Below, piece after piece: positions 25,078 through 33,454 of a DNA stretch of 59,018 nt; position 1 is the first letter of the stretch; each line of letters opens with the position of its first letter. Origin of the DNA: Blastocatellia bacterium. Lineage in GTDB: Bacteria > Acidobacteriota > Blastocatellia > RBC074. A program made the translations under genes and the position numbers. The stretch covers positions 1 to 59,018 of the forward strand of contig JAEUQN010000020.1 in the NCBI GenBank assembly GCA_016789725.1, written 5' to 3'. The notes beneath the pieces were generated by a model, which saw only the letters and a program-made list of their open reading frames with translations, was not told the DNA's origin and made no database searches.

Positions 25078-28000
25078 TCCTTGTCCCTCGGAATTTTCAC
25101 CATCACCGTCGTCCCTTTGCCTGCTTCGGAGGCAATCGAATGCGTGCCGCCCAGCATCCGAACGCGCTCGGCTAAACCAATCAATCCGAACCCACCCGAT
25201 TGCGAATTGGCAGAGGTCTCCAATTCCGCATTCCGCATTCCGAAATCCGCAATCGCGAACCCGCGTCCGTTGTCCTGAATCCGCGCGGTGACTTGCGATT
25301 CGGTTTGCACGATGTTGATTTCAACGGCAGTCGCAAGGGCGTGCTTGATGATGTTGTTCAGGCATTCCTGAATCACGCGGTAAAACGTCACTTCGTCATC
25401 TTTGGAAAAGACTTCGTCATACAACGCGACCCGCGCATTGATTTCCAAGTCGGTTGCCTCGCGGATTTTTTCAATCATCGCTTCGATGGATTCGCGCAGC
25501 CCCAAACGTTCAAGATGATACGGGCGCAGGTTGTAAGCAATGCTGCGGACTTCTTCTAACGCCTGCCCGGTGGCACGGGAAATTTCTTCCAATTGCGCGG
25601 TCACTTTCTCTTCATCACTTGCCATGCGCTTGCCAATGACCGTGCGATTTTTGATGACCAGCAAGCTTTGCCCCAGGCCATCATGCAATTCGGCGGCGAT
25701 GCGTTTGCGTTCTTGTTCCTGCGATTCAATGAGCCGATGAGCATATCTGCGCTGCGCTAGTTTTTCTCGTTCCAGCGTGGACACACGCCAGCGGTAAAAC
25801 AAAAATGCGGCTCCGGCGATTCCCAATAAACTCAACCCGATAAACCACCATCTTTGCCAGAACGGTGCAGTGGCGCGAAAGGTGAAGCTTGCGCCTTGCT
25901 CGTTCCACACGCCGTCACTGTTGGCCGCGATGACTTTGAATTTGTAATCGCCCGGCGGCAGGCTTGTGTAAAAGGCACTGCGGCGCGTCCCTGCTTCAAT
26001 CCAATGCGTGTCATAGCCTTCGAGCTTGTATTTGTATTTCATCTTCGTCGGCTGGATATAACTCAATCCAGCGTAGCGAAATTCGACGTTTCTCACACTC
26101 GGCGGAATTACTAGCGGAACGTTCGGAGCAATCGGTTGCTCGTCCACTAAAACCTTTTCGAGTACGACAGGAGGTGCAATGCGGTTGGTCTTGATGTTTT
26201 TCGGGTCAATCACGGCTGCGCCAGCGGTCGTCGAAAACCACAGCTTGCCGTCCCGCGTACGCAGTGCTGAAGGTTTGCCTTGGTTGGTTTCGCTTTTGCG
26301 CATGCCGTCCTCAGCGCCATAAACAATCGAATGGATGCGGTTGATGCGCCCTTCCGCAAAATCGTCCAGTTCCTGTTTCGCCACGCGAAAAATTCCGCGA
26401 TTGCTGCCCATCCACAGATTGCCCAGACCGTCGTCGAGCACAGCCCACTGCACGTCATCGAAAAGCCCGTCTTTGCTGGTATAAGTCGTGAGCTTGTCAC
26501 CTTTCAGTCGCATCAATCCCCGCCCCCAGGTGGCGAACCACAAAACACCATCGTCGTCTTCGTGAATGTCCTGCACGTTGGAAACACTCAAGGGGGCGGT
26601 CGGATAAGCGGTGTATGCGTTGCCCTGGAAATAGCCTGTGCCGTGGTTCATGCCAATCCAAATGCGCCCGCTGCGATCTTCAAGAATATCCACAATGGTT
26701 TTCGTGCGATATGCATCGAACTGCGCCAGCGGAACAATTTTCCCGCCGACCGACTGCTTCAATCCTGCATCTGTACCGAACCAGAGCGTCTGGTCGCGTG
26801 CCTCATAAAAAGAGCGGCCAAAAATTTGGGACATGGCATCACCGAAAAAGTGCGCCTGATAGCGTCCGTCTTTGAATCGGATGATTCCGTCGCGGGTGCC
26901 AAGCCAGAAAACCCCGGACTTATCTTGCCCGATCATCCGAATTCGATTGCTGAGTGGATCGCCGGCAATCGCATATGTCTCAACATGACCATCGTGCAAA
27001 ATGCTCAAGCCCCCCGGATTGGTGCCAATCAACATGCGTCCGTCCTGTGCCTCAAAAATCGCGTACACGGCGGCCCCTAACAATCCTTCCGGCGGGCCGA
27101 AAACGGTAAATTTACCGTCGCGCAGACGATGCAAACCGAAGCCATCAGTGCCAATCCAAAGGCTGCCTTCTTTATCTTCTAACAGCGCAAGGATCGCGTC
27201 GTTCTCCAGTCCTTCGATGTCTTTGACGGACTCGATTTTCCCGTCCACCATTCGACTCAAACCGCTTTCTGTGCCAATCCAGAGAATCCCGTCACGATCT
27301 TCCAGCAGGGAGCGAACGTAATTGTTGGCTAATCCCTGTTTGGTCGTGAATTGCGTGAATTGGCCGTCTTTGAAACGATTCAAGCCATTGCCTGTGCCGA
27401 CCCAAAGATTTCCAGCACGATCAAAAAAAAGAGCACTGATAAAGTTATCCGACAGTCCATCAGCGGTGGTGTAATGCGAAAACTTGCCGTCGCGCAGCAG
27501 GTTCAAGCCATTGGCGGTGGCGATCCACAAATTCCCCTGCTTGTCCGAAATAGTGGCTTTGACTGGATTGGCTGAAAGGCCATCTTTGGTGGTGAAAATC
27601 TGCCCCTGCTTGTCTTTGAATTTGACCAATCCATGAATGCTGTCCTTTTCGCTGCCTGTACTGTAGCCGAGCCAGAGATTGCCCGCCGCGTCCTCAGAGA
27701 AACGTTTGACATCAGCATTCGGCCACAAGCCATTTTCTTTCCCGAAAAAATCGAATTTGCCAGCCCGGTAGCGCAGCAGTCCGCTTGCGCCAATCCAAAG
27801 ATTTCCTCGACTGTCAGCAAAAAGGCCGTGAATGAAACTCGTGCGAAATTTATCGGTATTGCGCGAATCAAAAACCGTGAAGCTCACGCCATCGAACCTC
27901 ACCAACCCTTCCTGCGTGCCAAACCAGATGTAACCGACGCTGTCTTGCACGATGGCACTGACTTCGTCCTGCGGTAGTCCTTCGCTCGTTGTCCAAACAT

Positions 28001-28136
28001 CGTGGATGTATTGGGTCAACGCTTTGTGCGGGTCTAACGCCCAACTGTCAGCCGCGCTCCCAAATATCATCGCGCAAATGAATACGAAGCCGACGAACCA
28101 TCTGAGAAATTGAGGCTGGGTTGAGAGATTACACAT
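25074..28136 (-). CDS. Hybrid-propeller sensor histidine kinase (Reg_prop / Y_Y_Y / HisKA_3), right cassette
   Basis: 1020 aa. A signal peptide ('FVGFVFICAMIFGSAADSWA') precedes Reg_prop propellers ('LPQDEVSAIVQDSVGYIWFG', 'GNLWVGTGNGLNRFKDGQF', 'GILWIGTESGLSRMVDGKI') and a Y_Y_Y domain ('MKYKYKLEGYDTHWIEAG'); one membrane helix follows ('WWFIGLSLLGIAGAAFLFYR'), then HisKA_3 with phospho-acceptor His818 ('AELHDGLGQSL') and an ATPase domain ('LNNIIKHALAT', 'DNGRGF', 'GGFGLIGLAERVRML'). Between DNGRGF and GGFGL there are about 12 more residues than in the left kinase, encoded by attccgc repeats. It lies 18 bp after pgeF with no visible promoter between them, so it may be transcribed from the pgeF promoter. 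Confidence 0.93.
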   Translation of the reverse strand: MCNLSTQPQFLRWFVGFVFICAMIFGSAADSWALDPHKALTQYIHDVWTTSEGLPQDEVSAIVQDSVGYIWFGTQEGLVRFDGVSFTVFDSRNTDKFRTSFIHGLFADSRGNLWIGASGLLRYRAGKFDFFGKENGLWPNADVKRFSEDAAGNLWLGYSTGSEKDSIHGLVKFKDKQGQIFTTKDGLSANPVKATISDKQGNLWIATANGLNLLRDGKFSHYTTADGLSDNFISALFFDRAGNLWVGTGNGLNRFKDGQFTQFTTKQGLANNYVRSLLEDRDGILWIGTESGLSRMVDGKIESVKDIEGLENDAILALLEDKEGSLWIGTDGFGLHRLRDGKFTVFGPPEGLLGAAVYAIFEAQDGRMLIGTNPGGLSILHDGHVETYAIAGDPLSNRIRMIGQDKSGVFWLGTRDGIIRFKDGRYQAHFFGDAMSQIFGRSFYEARDQTLWFGTDAGLKQSVGGKIVPLAQFDAYRTKTIVDILEDRSGRIWIGMNHGTGYFQGNAYTAYPTAPLSVSNVQDIHEDDDGVLWFATWGRGLMRLKGDKLTTYTSKDGLFDDVQWAVLDDGLGNLWMGSNRGIFRVAKQELDDFAEGRINRIHSIVYGAEDGMRKSETNQGKPSALRTRDGKLWFSTTAGAAVIDPKNIKTNRIAPPVVLEKVLVDEQPIAPNVPLVIPPSVRNVEFRYAGLSYIQPTKMKYKYKLEGYDTHWIEAGTRRSAFYTSLPPGDYKFKVIAANSDGVWNEQGASFTFRATAPFWQRWWFIGLSLLGIAGAAFLFYRWRVSTLEREKLAQRRYAHRLIESQEQERKRIAAELHDGLGQSLLVIKNRTVIGKRMASDEEKVTAQLEEISRATGQALEEVRSIAYNLRPYHLERLGLRESIEAMIEKIREATDLEINARVALYDEVFSKDDEVTFYRVIQECLNNIIKHALATAVEINIVQTESQVTARIQDNGRGFAIADFGMRNAELETSANSQSGGFGLIGLAERVRMLGGTHSIASEAGKGTTVMVKIPRDKE
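25221..25256. repeat. attccgc tandem repeat inside kinase ATPase domain
   Basis: Repeats of attccgc/atccgc (attccgcattccgcattcc followed by gaaatccgc) are read in frame within the ATP-lid region of the right-cassette kinase, encoding the extra residues 'IADFGMRNAELETSANSQ' between the G1 (DNGRGF) and G2 (GGFGL) boxes. Confidence 0.65.
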
Positions 28137-28154
28137 CAGTCAGTTTTCTGGTGG

Positions 28155-28955
28155 TTACAATGCCTGTCCGACAACACACATCAATCTGCCCACGTATCGT
28201 TCGTGACCACGCTCTTTGCGATAGCTGAAAAACAAATCGTTGCGGGCAACAGTGCAGAGCGCACTGTCGTAAATGTTTTCGGGCTTCATCCCCGCATCAA
28301 TCAATTGCTGCGCGTTGCAACGGTTCAAATCAATGTGGCCTTTGCCGTTTGGTTGTTCGTGGGAAATCAGCGCGTCGGCGTAACTGAATTTGCTGCGAAA
28401 TTGTTCGAGCACTTCAGGGCCGACTTCAAAGTTTTCGGCGCAAATCGCGGGGCCGAGCGCGGCGTGCAAATCTGCGGGACGCGAATCGTAGGCTTGTTTC
28501 ATGCGCTCAACCGTGCGCATGACGATTTCTTGGTAGGTTCCGCGCCAACCTGCATGCACACCGGCAAAGGCGCACGTGCGCGTGTCCACAAGCACAATCG
28601 GCATACAATCCGCCGTTTGAATTCCCAAGAGCAGATTCGACAAATTCGCGGTCAGGGCATCGCCCGGCTGCGGATCGCTTTGCGCGTCTTCTTGATTTTC
28701 AATTGAACGCACATCCGCCGAATGAATTTGTTTGGCGGTGACAAGCGTTGCTTGTGGCAAACCGACTGCCGCCTTGAAGCGATTGCGATTGGCAACCATT
28801 TGTTCGCGCTGGTCAGCACTGAAATGACCGAGTGTGAATTCGTTAGATTCGGTTGCCTGTCGCGTGCTGAAGGCATTGATGAAACCGAGTTGTTCCATCG
28901 GTTCGCAGACCAAATAGGTCAGATCGTTGGTTTGACGAAAGGTGAAATGGTTCAT
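28155..28955 (-). CDS. pgeF: Peptidoglycan-editing factor / purine nucleoside phosphorylase PgeF (YfiH, DUF152)
   Basis: 266-residue cytosolic protein of the laccase-like YfiH/YlmD family. Zn-site residues are visible in 'TAKQIHSADV' (His), 'IQTADCMPIVLVDT' (Cys) and 'FAGVHAGWRGT' (His), the family hallmark. Members have purine nucleoside phosphorylase and adenosine deaminase activity, and in E. coli PgeF is also linked to fidelity of muropeptide composition. It ends 18 bp before the right-cassette kinase in the same direction. It is divergent from deoC, another nucleoside-salvage gene, and the two starts are about 75 bp apart, so a shared control region is plausible. Confidence 0.9.
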   Translation of the reverse strand: MNHFTFRQTNDLTYLVCEPMEQLGFINAFSTRQATESNEFTLGHFSADQREQMVANRNRFKAAVGLPQATLVTAKQIHSADVRSIENQEDAQSDPQPGDALTANLSNLLLGIQTADCMPIVLVDTRTCAFAGVHAGWRGTYQEIVMRTVERMKQAYDSRPADLHAALGPAICAENFEVGPEVLEQFRSKFSYADALISHEQPNGKGHIDLNRCNAQQLIDAGMKPENIYDSALCTVARNDLFFSYRKERGHERYVGRLMCVVGQAL

Positions 28956-29028
28956 AGCTCAATTGCGCTTCGTGTGCGCCTGTGGTTCACTTTGCGACAT
29001 TCATTTCAGAAATTCAAGGAGAGCAATT

Positions 29029-29760
29029 GTGAACCGGGAAACGATCACCTACGAACAATTCACCAAAGTCATTGACCACTCGTTATTGCAACCGCAATTG
29101 ACCGAAGCCGATGTTATTGCGGGCTGCGAAATTGCCAAACAATACGACACCGCGTCAGTTTGCGTGAAACCGTACCACGTCAAACTTGCCAAACATTTGC
29201 TCGACGGAACAACGGTTGTTGTCTCGACTGTGGTTGGCTTTCCGCACGGCAATTCGACGATTGCGACGAAGCTGGCCGAGGCGAAAGAAGCGTTGGAAGA
29301 CGGCGCGACCGAACTCGATATGGTCATCAATTACGGCGAATTACGTTCGGGGCATACTGAGTATGTCGCGCAAGAAGTCAAAGCGATTTGCGACCTCGCG
29401 CATTCATACAATGCCAAAGTCAAAGTGATTTTTGAGAATGCGCATCTGACCGATGAGCAGAAAATCGCGGCCTGCAAATTCTGCGATGAAGCTGGGGCCG
29501 ATTGGGTCAAGACTTCGACGGGCTTCGCTCCGACAGGCGCGACTGTCGCGGACATCAAGCTGATGCGCGCGAACGTCAGCGACAACGTCCAAGTCAAAGC
29601 CGCGCACGGCATTCGCACGTTGGCAGCGGCGCTGGAAATGATTGACGCAGGTGTGACGCGCATTGGTGCGACGGCCACAATTGCGATGTGCGAAGACTTC
29701 AAAAAATGGCGCGCGGGCGAATTGCAAATCGAGAAGGCTGAGCCTGCGGGCGGATATTAA
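29029..29760 (+). CDS. deoC: Deoxyribose-phosphate aldolase
   Basis: Class I aldolase (243 aa) that splits 2-deoxyribose 5-phosphate into glyceraldehyde 3-phosphate and acetaldehyde. The Schiff-base Lys161 lies in 'GADWVKTSTGFAPTGAT', the second catalytic Lys190 in 'VKAAHGIRT', and the phosphate loop in 'VTRIGATATIAM'. 'VVSTVVGFPHGNSTIATK' and 'ELDMVINYGEL' are also typical. I place the start at the GTG at 29029 because AAGGAGA sits six bases upstream and the family begins there; the longer frame from 28942 would overlap the pgeF start. With divergent pgeF it forms a nucleoside-salvage pair. Confidence 0.94.
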   Translation: MNRETITYEQFTKVIDHSLLQPQLTEADVIAGCEIAKQYDTASVCVKPYHVKLAKHLLDGTTVVVSTVVGFPHGNSTIATKLAEAKEALEDGATELDMVINYGELRSGHTEYVAQEVKAICDLAHSYNAKVKVIFENAHLTDEQKIAACKFCDEAGADWVKTSTGFAPTGATVADIKLMRANVSDNVQVKAAHGIRTLAAALEMIDAGVTRIGATATIAMCEDFKKWRAGELQIEKAEPAGGY

Positions 29761-29764
29761 ATCG

Positions 29765-29903
29765 TAACCACGGGGAGCACGGGGAACACGGGGATTTTTG
29801 GACAGAACTTCCAGGATTCACAGGATGATGATTGCGTAATCTTGTCAACCTTATTTCATTCCTCCCCGTGTTCCCCGTGCTCCCCGTGCTCCCCGTGGTT
29901 AAT
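29765..29903. repeat. 'cacgggg' palindromic element
   Basis: Left arm of about 28 bases (aaccacggggagcacgggg and so on, 29766-29793) and right arm of about 40 bases ending ccccgtggtt (29862-29900), around about 70 bp. It fills nearly the whole gap between deoC and the nitrilase-family gene. Same family as 9798-9906 and 13564-13676. Confidence 0.87.
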
Positions 29904-29911
29904 TCCAAACT

Positions 29912-30772
29912 ATGACCAACACCAAAACGCTGCAAGTTTCGTGTGTGCAAATGCACTGGGCGAAAGACCTCGCCTTCAATCTCAAAACCACGCTCAAATA
30001 CATTCCGGCAGCAGCAGAATACGGCAGCCGCGTCGTGCTATTTCCCGAAGCGAATTTGACGAGTTACTACTTTCCATATCTCATCAAACTCAAACCCGCC
30101 GCGATTCAAGATGCGTTGCGACAAGTGCAGGACACTGCCGCCGCACACAACATCTGGGTCATCGCCGGCACGATTCAGAAGACAGCGCGCAAGTTTTTGA
30201 ATCTGATGCACGTCATCAATCCTGAAGGAGCAATCGTTCACGAATACGCGAAAGTGAATATGGCCGGGCGTGACGAAAAGAAATATTGTCGCGGCGGCAA
30301 CAAGCTTTCGTTGTTCGAGATTGACGGCATTCCCTGCACGACGGTGATTTGCCGCGATGGTCGCCATCCTGAGTTGTATCGCATTCCGGCGATGGCGGGT
30401 GCGCAGATTTTGTTTCAGCCGTCGTGCAGTTCCGACGAAATCGAAGCCGTGACGTGGAAGCGAACTTCCGGGCGCGCACAACAACCGGTCGGTCCAAACT
30501 CGAAAATCTTTCACTGCGTAGCGAATACGATTGGCGAATCACCCGATGGCAAACAAACTTCGAGCGGCGCATCATTCATCCGAGAGCCGAACGGCATCCC
30601 ACTCGCCGAAGCCGGGTTTTATCAGGAAGAAATGATTACTGCCGTGTTGGATTTGTCGCGCGCAGATCGGTCGTACGTGTTGGATAGTTTGCAAAATCCC
30701 CCATTTTTAGTGAGCTATTGGCAGCAGATGATGGCCGAAGTGAAGCGACGTGCGGATGAAAAGCCAGAATAA
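29912..30772 (+). CDS. Carbon-nitrogen hydrolase (nitrilase superfamily amidase)
   Basis: 286 aa with the Glu-Lys-Cys triad of the superfamily: Glu46 ('VVLFPEANLTSYYF'), Lys114 ('HEYAKVNMAGRDEKKY') and Cys147 ('TTVICRDGRHPELYR'). Asp or Glu more usually follows the catalytic Cys, so the 'CRDGRHPELYR' context is closest to N-carbamoyl or aliphatic amidase branches; the exact substrate cannot be told. The ATG at 29912 lies directly after the palindromic element, which may carry or disrupt its control signals. It probably acts alone in the cytosol. Confidence 0.88.
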   Translation: MTNTKTLQVSCVQMHWAKDLAFNLKTTLKYIPAAAEYGSRVVLFPEANLTSYYFPYLIKLKPAAIQDALRQVQDTAAAHNIWVIAGTIQKTARKFLNLMHVINPEGAIVHEYAKVNMAGRDEKKYCRGGNKLSLFEIDGIPCTTVICRDGRHPELYRIPAMAGAQILFQPSCSSDEIEAVTWKRTSGRAQQPVGPNSKIFHCVANTIGESPDGKQTSSGASFIREPNGIPLAEAGFYQEEMITAVLDLSRADRSYVLDSLQNPPFLVSYWQQMMAEVKRRADEKPE

Positions 30773-30778
30773 GGCTTC

Positions 30779-30951
30779 ACCTCAAATCAAAAGGCAAATA
30801 TCAAAAGTCTATTCTGATGCAAAGCCATTTTTTCAGGTTTCTAAAACCATTGTTGTTACCGAAGGCAAAACAAAACGAATAATAAAGTGCCGCCCTTTTG
30901 CCGTCAGTTGCGACTGTTTGAGATTTGCCTTTTGCCTTTTGATTTCATGAG
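30779..30951. repeat. 'aaaaggcaaa' inverted repeat
   Basis: Left arm 'tcaaatcaaaaggcaaat' (30782-30799) and inverted right arm 'gatttgccttttgccttttg' (30921-30940) around about 120 bp. It occupies the gap between the nitrilase-family gene and the CorC-like gene. A distinct word family of the same general design as the other palindromes. Confidence 0.65.
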
Positions 30952-30959
30952 AAAACCCT

Positions 30960-32264
30960 ATGGGATCAGCATTCACCGAAATCGCAATCGTATTTGTTTT
31001 GTTACTCATCAACGGCATCTTTTCGATGTCGGAGCTGGCTATTGTTTCGGTACGCAAAGCCCGCTTGCAAAAGCGCGCAGAGCAAGGTGATGGCAAAGCA
31101 CGTGCGGCGCTTGAACTCGCTGAGCAACCGAATGATTTTCTGGCCACGGTGCAAGTTGGCATCACGCTCGTCGGCATTCTCGCGGGTGCGTTTGGTGGTG
31201 CTTCGCTGTCGGAAAAACTGGCGGTGCTGCTCAAACAATATGAAAGTATCGCGCCCTATGCAGATAACATTGCATTCGGGTTGGTTGTGTTGTGCATCAC
31301 CTATTTTTCGTTGGTGATTGGCGAATTAGTGCCGAAGCAGTTGGCCTTAAATCATGCGGAAGCGATTGCGCGCGCGGTGGCGAATCCGATGCGTTGGATC
31401 GCCAAAATTTGTTCGCCTGCCGTGCGATTGCTCAGCGGTTCGACGGATGCGATTCTGAAACTCTTTGGCATCAAACCTTCGGATGATCCGCTCGTCACCG
31501 AAGACGAAGTGAAAATTATGGTGCGACAGGGCGCACAATTCGGCGTCTTTGAAGAAGCCGAACGCCACATGGTCGAAAACATTTTTCACATGAGCGATCA
31601 ACGAGTGCGCGCTTTGATGACCCCACGCCGCGACATCGCTTTTCTTGACCTGAACGACTCGCCCGAAGAAATCCTTAATACGCTCAAAGAAAACGGCTAC
31701 TCACGCTATTTGGTGTGCCGCGATGGTTTGGATAATGTGGTCGGAATGGTGCGCGCCAAAGATTTGCTGAAAGAGCAACTCACCAACAACAGCTTCAATC
31801 TTGAGACAGGGATGCGACAACCATTGTTCGTACCGGAATCCATGCCGGCGCTGAAGGTGCTGGAAAATTTTAAGAAGACAGGGATGCACCTAGCCGTAGT
31901 GATGGATGAATATGGCGGCACGTTGGGGTTGGCGACGCATCACGACATCCTCGAAGCGATTGCGGGCGATATGATGTTGATTGACGAGCCGGATTATCAA
32001 CCCGTGCAGCAACGCGAAGACGGTTCGTGGATTCTGGACGGCACGCTGACGATTCACGATGTCAAAGAAGTGTTGGAGTTGAAAAAGCTACCCGGCGAAG
32101 AGCGCGGCGAATATCACACCTTGAGCGGTTTTGTGATGTACAAGCTGGGACGTATCCCAAACGAATCTGACAGCTTTGAATTTGGCGGCCTGCGCTTTGA
32201 AATTATTGATATGGATCAACGCCGCGTGGACAAAGTAATGGTGCGTCCTGTTGAGTCGGAGTGA
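30960..32264 (+). CDS. CNNM/CorC (HlyC) family membrane protein
   Basis: 434 aa. An N-terminal CNNM (DUF21) membrane domain of three to four helices ('IAIVFVLLLINGIFSMSELA', 'TVQVGITLVGILAGAFGGA', 'IAFGLVVLCITYFSLVIGEL') contains the 'PKQLALNHAE' motif; a CBS-domain pair follows at about 205-335 ('RVRALMTPRRDIAFLDLND', 'VVMDEYGGTLGL'), then a C-terminal CorC_HlyC FAD-like domain ('EDGSWILDGTLTIHDVKEVL'). Often named hemolysin, but better-studied members are linked to Mg2+/Na+ transport. It stands alone; the preceding gap is filled by an inverted repeat. Confidence 0.9.
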   Translation: MGSAFTEIAIVFVLLLINGIFSMSELAIVSVRKARLQKRAEQGDGKARAALELAEQPNDFLATVQVGITLVGILAGAFGGASLSEKLAVLLKQYESIAPYADNIAFGLVVLCITYFSLVIGELVPKQLALNHAEAIARAVANPMRWIAKICSPAVRLLSGSTDAILKLFGIKPSDDPLVTEDEVKIMVRQGAQFGVFEEAERHMVENIFHMSDQRVRALMTPRRDIAFLDLNDSPEEILNTLKENGYSRYLVCRDGLDNVVGMVRAKDLLKEQLTNNSFNLETGMRQPLFVPESMPALKVLENFKKTGMHLAVVMDEYGGTLGLATHHDILEAIAGDMMLIDEPDYQPVQQREDGSWILDGTLTIHDVKEVLELKKLPGEERGEYHTLSGFVMYKLGRIPNESDSFEFGGLRFEIIDMDQRRVDKVMVRPVESE

Positions 32265-32470
32265 ATCTGATGAAACTTGGAATGGTCAGTGCCGCATGAC
32301 CAAATTTATCCCCCCAAAGAACACGAAGACCTCGCGTTTGAGAAGCCCAGGGAACTGGTCAACCGTGGCTTTCTGCTTGGGCTGGAGGTCTTACAGCCGG
32401 ATGTCCACTAGAAAATTTGTTTTGCCAGAATGGGTTCTTGTGGTAAGAAAAGGCGCTTGGAGGACGTAGC

Positions 32471-33439
32471 ATGTCGGCACAGCCAGCTCAGGAAGTACAA
32501 TCCGTAGACGTTTTATTAGTGGATGATGATCGCACTGGCTTGATGATTTTATCTCGGAGTCTGGAGCGCGCGAATTTCAGTGTAATGACGGCCAGTAGCG
32601 CGACCGATGCGTTGGAGACCCTCAATACATTTCGCCCGGAAGTTATTCTGGCCGATGTGACGATGCCGGGAATGGATGGGTTTGAATTCTTTCGTAAAGT
32701 GCGAGCCAAAGGATTAGTAGATGTCCCCTTCATTTTCTGTTCGGGGCGGGATGGCGCGCTGGATCGCATTTTGGGGTTGCGAATGGGGGCTGACGATTAT
32801 CTGGTGAAGCCGATTGTGCCGGAAGAGGTTGTCCTCAAGGTCCGCTTGCAAATTACCAAGGTGCAATACCTGCGGGCGCTCAAAGCGGCGCTGGAAAACA
32901 AAGATTCCAATTCCGTGATGCGCGGAAATTTTGGCGGCATCAGCGTGTTGGATGTCCTGCAAACCGCGCGAATGTTGGGGCAGGGCGAATATGCCGTTCG
33001 TTTCGACACGGACGAGGATAGCGGTTCGGTCTACCTTAGTAGTGGGCGCGTTCTGCATGCAGAAACAGGTTGGTTTTCCGGCGAAAAAGCCTTTTCGCGT
33101 CTGCTGCAATGGGAAAAAGGCAGCTTTGATATTGAGAATCGGCCTTATGATGACGAACCCACAATGTCAGGCGGATTGGAAGAATTGATGCTGGATCACC
33201 TGACACAAATTGACGAAGTACACGTCCTGCGTGAGGACCTCCAAGCCAAAGGAAATTACTTCAGCGTTGATGTTGGCGGCGAGTACCTCAATGAAAAAGA
33301 AATCATTGTGTGCGACTTGCTCGAAGGCAACTCTTCACTGGATAAGATTTTTGATGGCTCGCTCATGAGCGATAAAGACACTGCCGAAACCTTGCTCCAG
33401 CTCATCGAAAAAGGCACCGTCAAAGCTACCAAATCATAA
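32471..33439 (+). CDS. Response regulator with DUF4388 output domain (PatA-like)
   Basis: 322 aa. The receiver at about 10-130 has 'VLLVDDDRTGLM', the phospho-acceptor in 'VILADVTMPGMDG', and 'DYLVKPIVPEE' with the conserved Lys. The DUF4388 domain at about 150-265 has 'GNFGGISVLDVLQTARMLGQ', 'GSVYLSSGRVLHAETG' and 'GEKAFSRLLQWEKGSFDIE'. DUF4388 occurs in gliding and type IV pilus control proteins of cyanobacteria and Myxococcota, where PatA-like proteins modulate surface behaviour; the role here is unknown. The remaining C-terminal part may bind a partner. No kinase is adjacent. The gene is convergent with the LD-carboxypeptidase gene, with 15 bp between stops. Confidence 0.88.
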   Translation: MSAQPAQEVQSVDVLLVDDDRTGLMILSRSLERANFSVMTASSATDALETLNTFRPEVILADVTMPGMDGFEFFRKVRAKGLVDVPFIFCSGRDGALDRILGLRMGADDYLVKPIVPEEVVLKVRLQITKVQYLRALKAALENKDSNSVMRGNFGGISVLDVLQTARMLGQGEYAVRFDTDEDSGSVYLSSGRVLHAETGWFSGEKAFSRLLQWEKGSFDIENRPYDDEPTMSGGLEELMLDHLTQIDEVHVLREDLQAKGNYFSVDVGGEYLNEKEIIVCDLLEGNSSLDKIFDGSLMSDKDTAETLLQLIEKGTVKATKS

Positions 33440-33454
33440 GCTGAACATCGTCCT

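Noticed and set aside
13564..29903. CRISPR-like array from repeated cacgggg words
   Set aside because: The repeats are scattered inverted arms with no regular spacers and no cas genes nearby.
32251..32469. 72-codon frame between the CorC-like and DUF4388 genes
   Set aside because: It starts inside the end of the previous gene, has no homology I recognise, and has no ribosome site; treated as non-coding.
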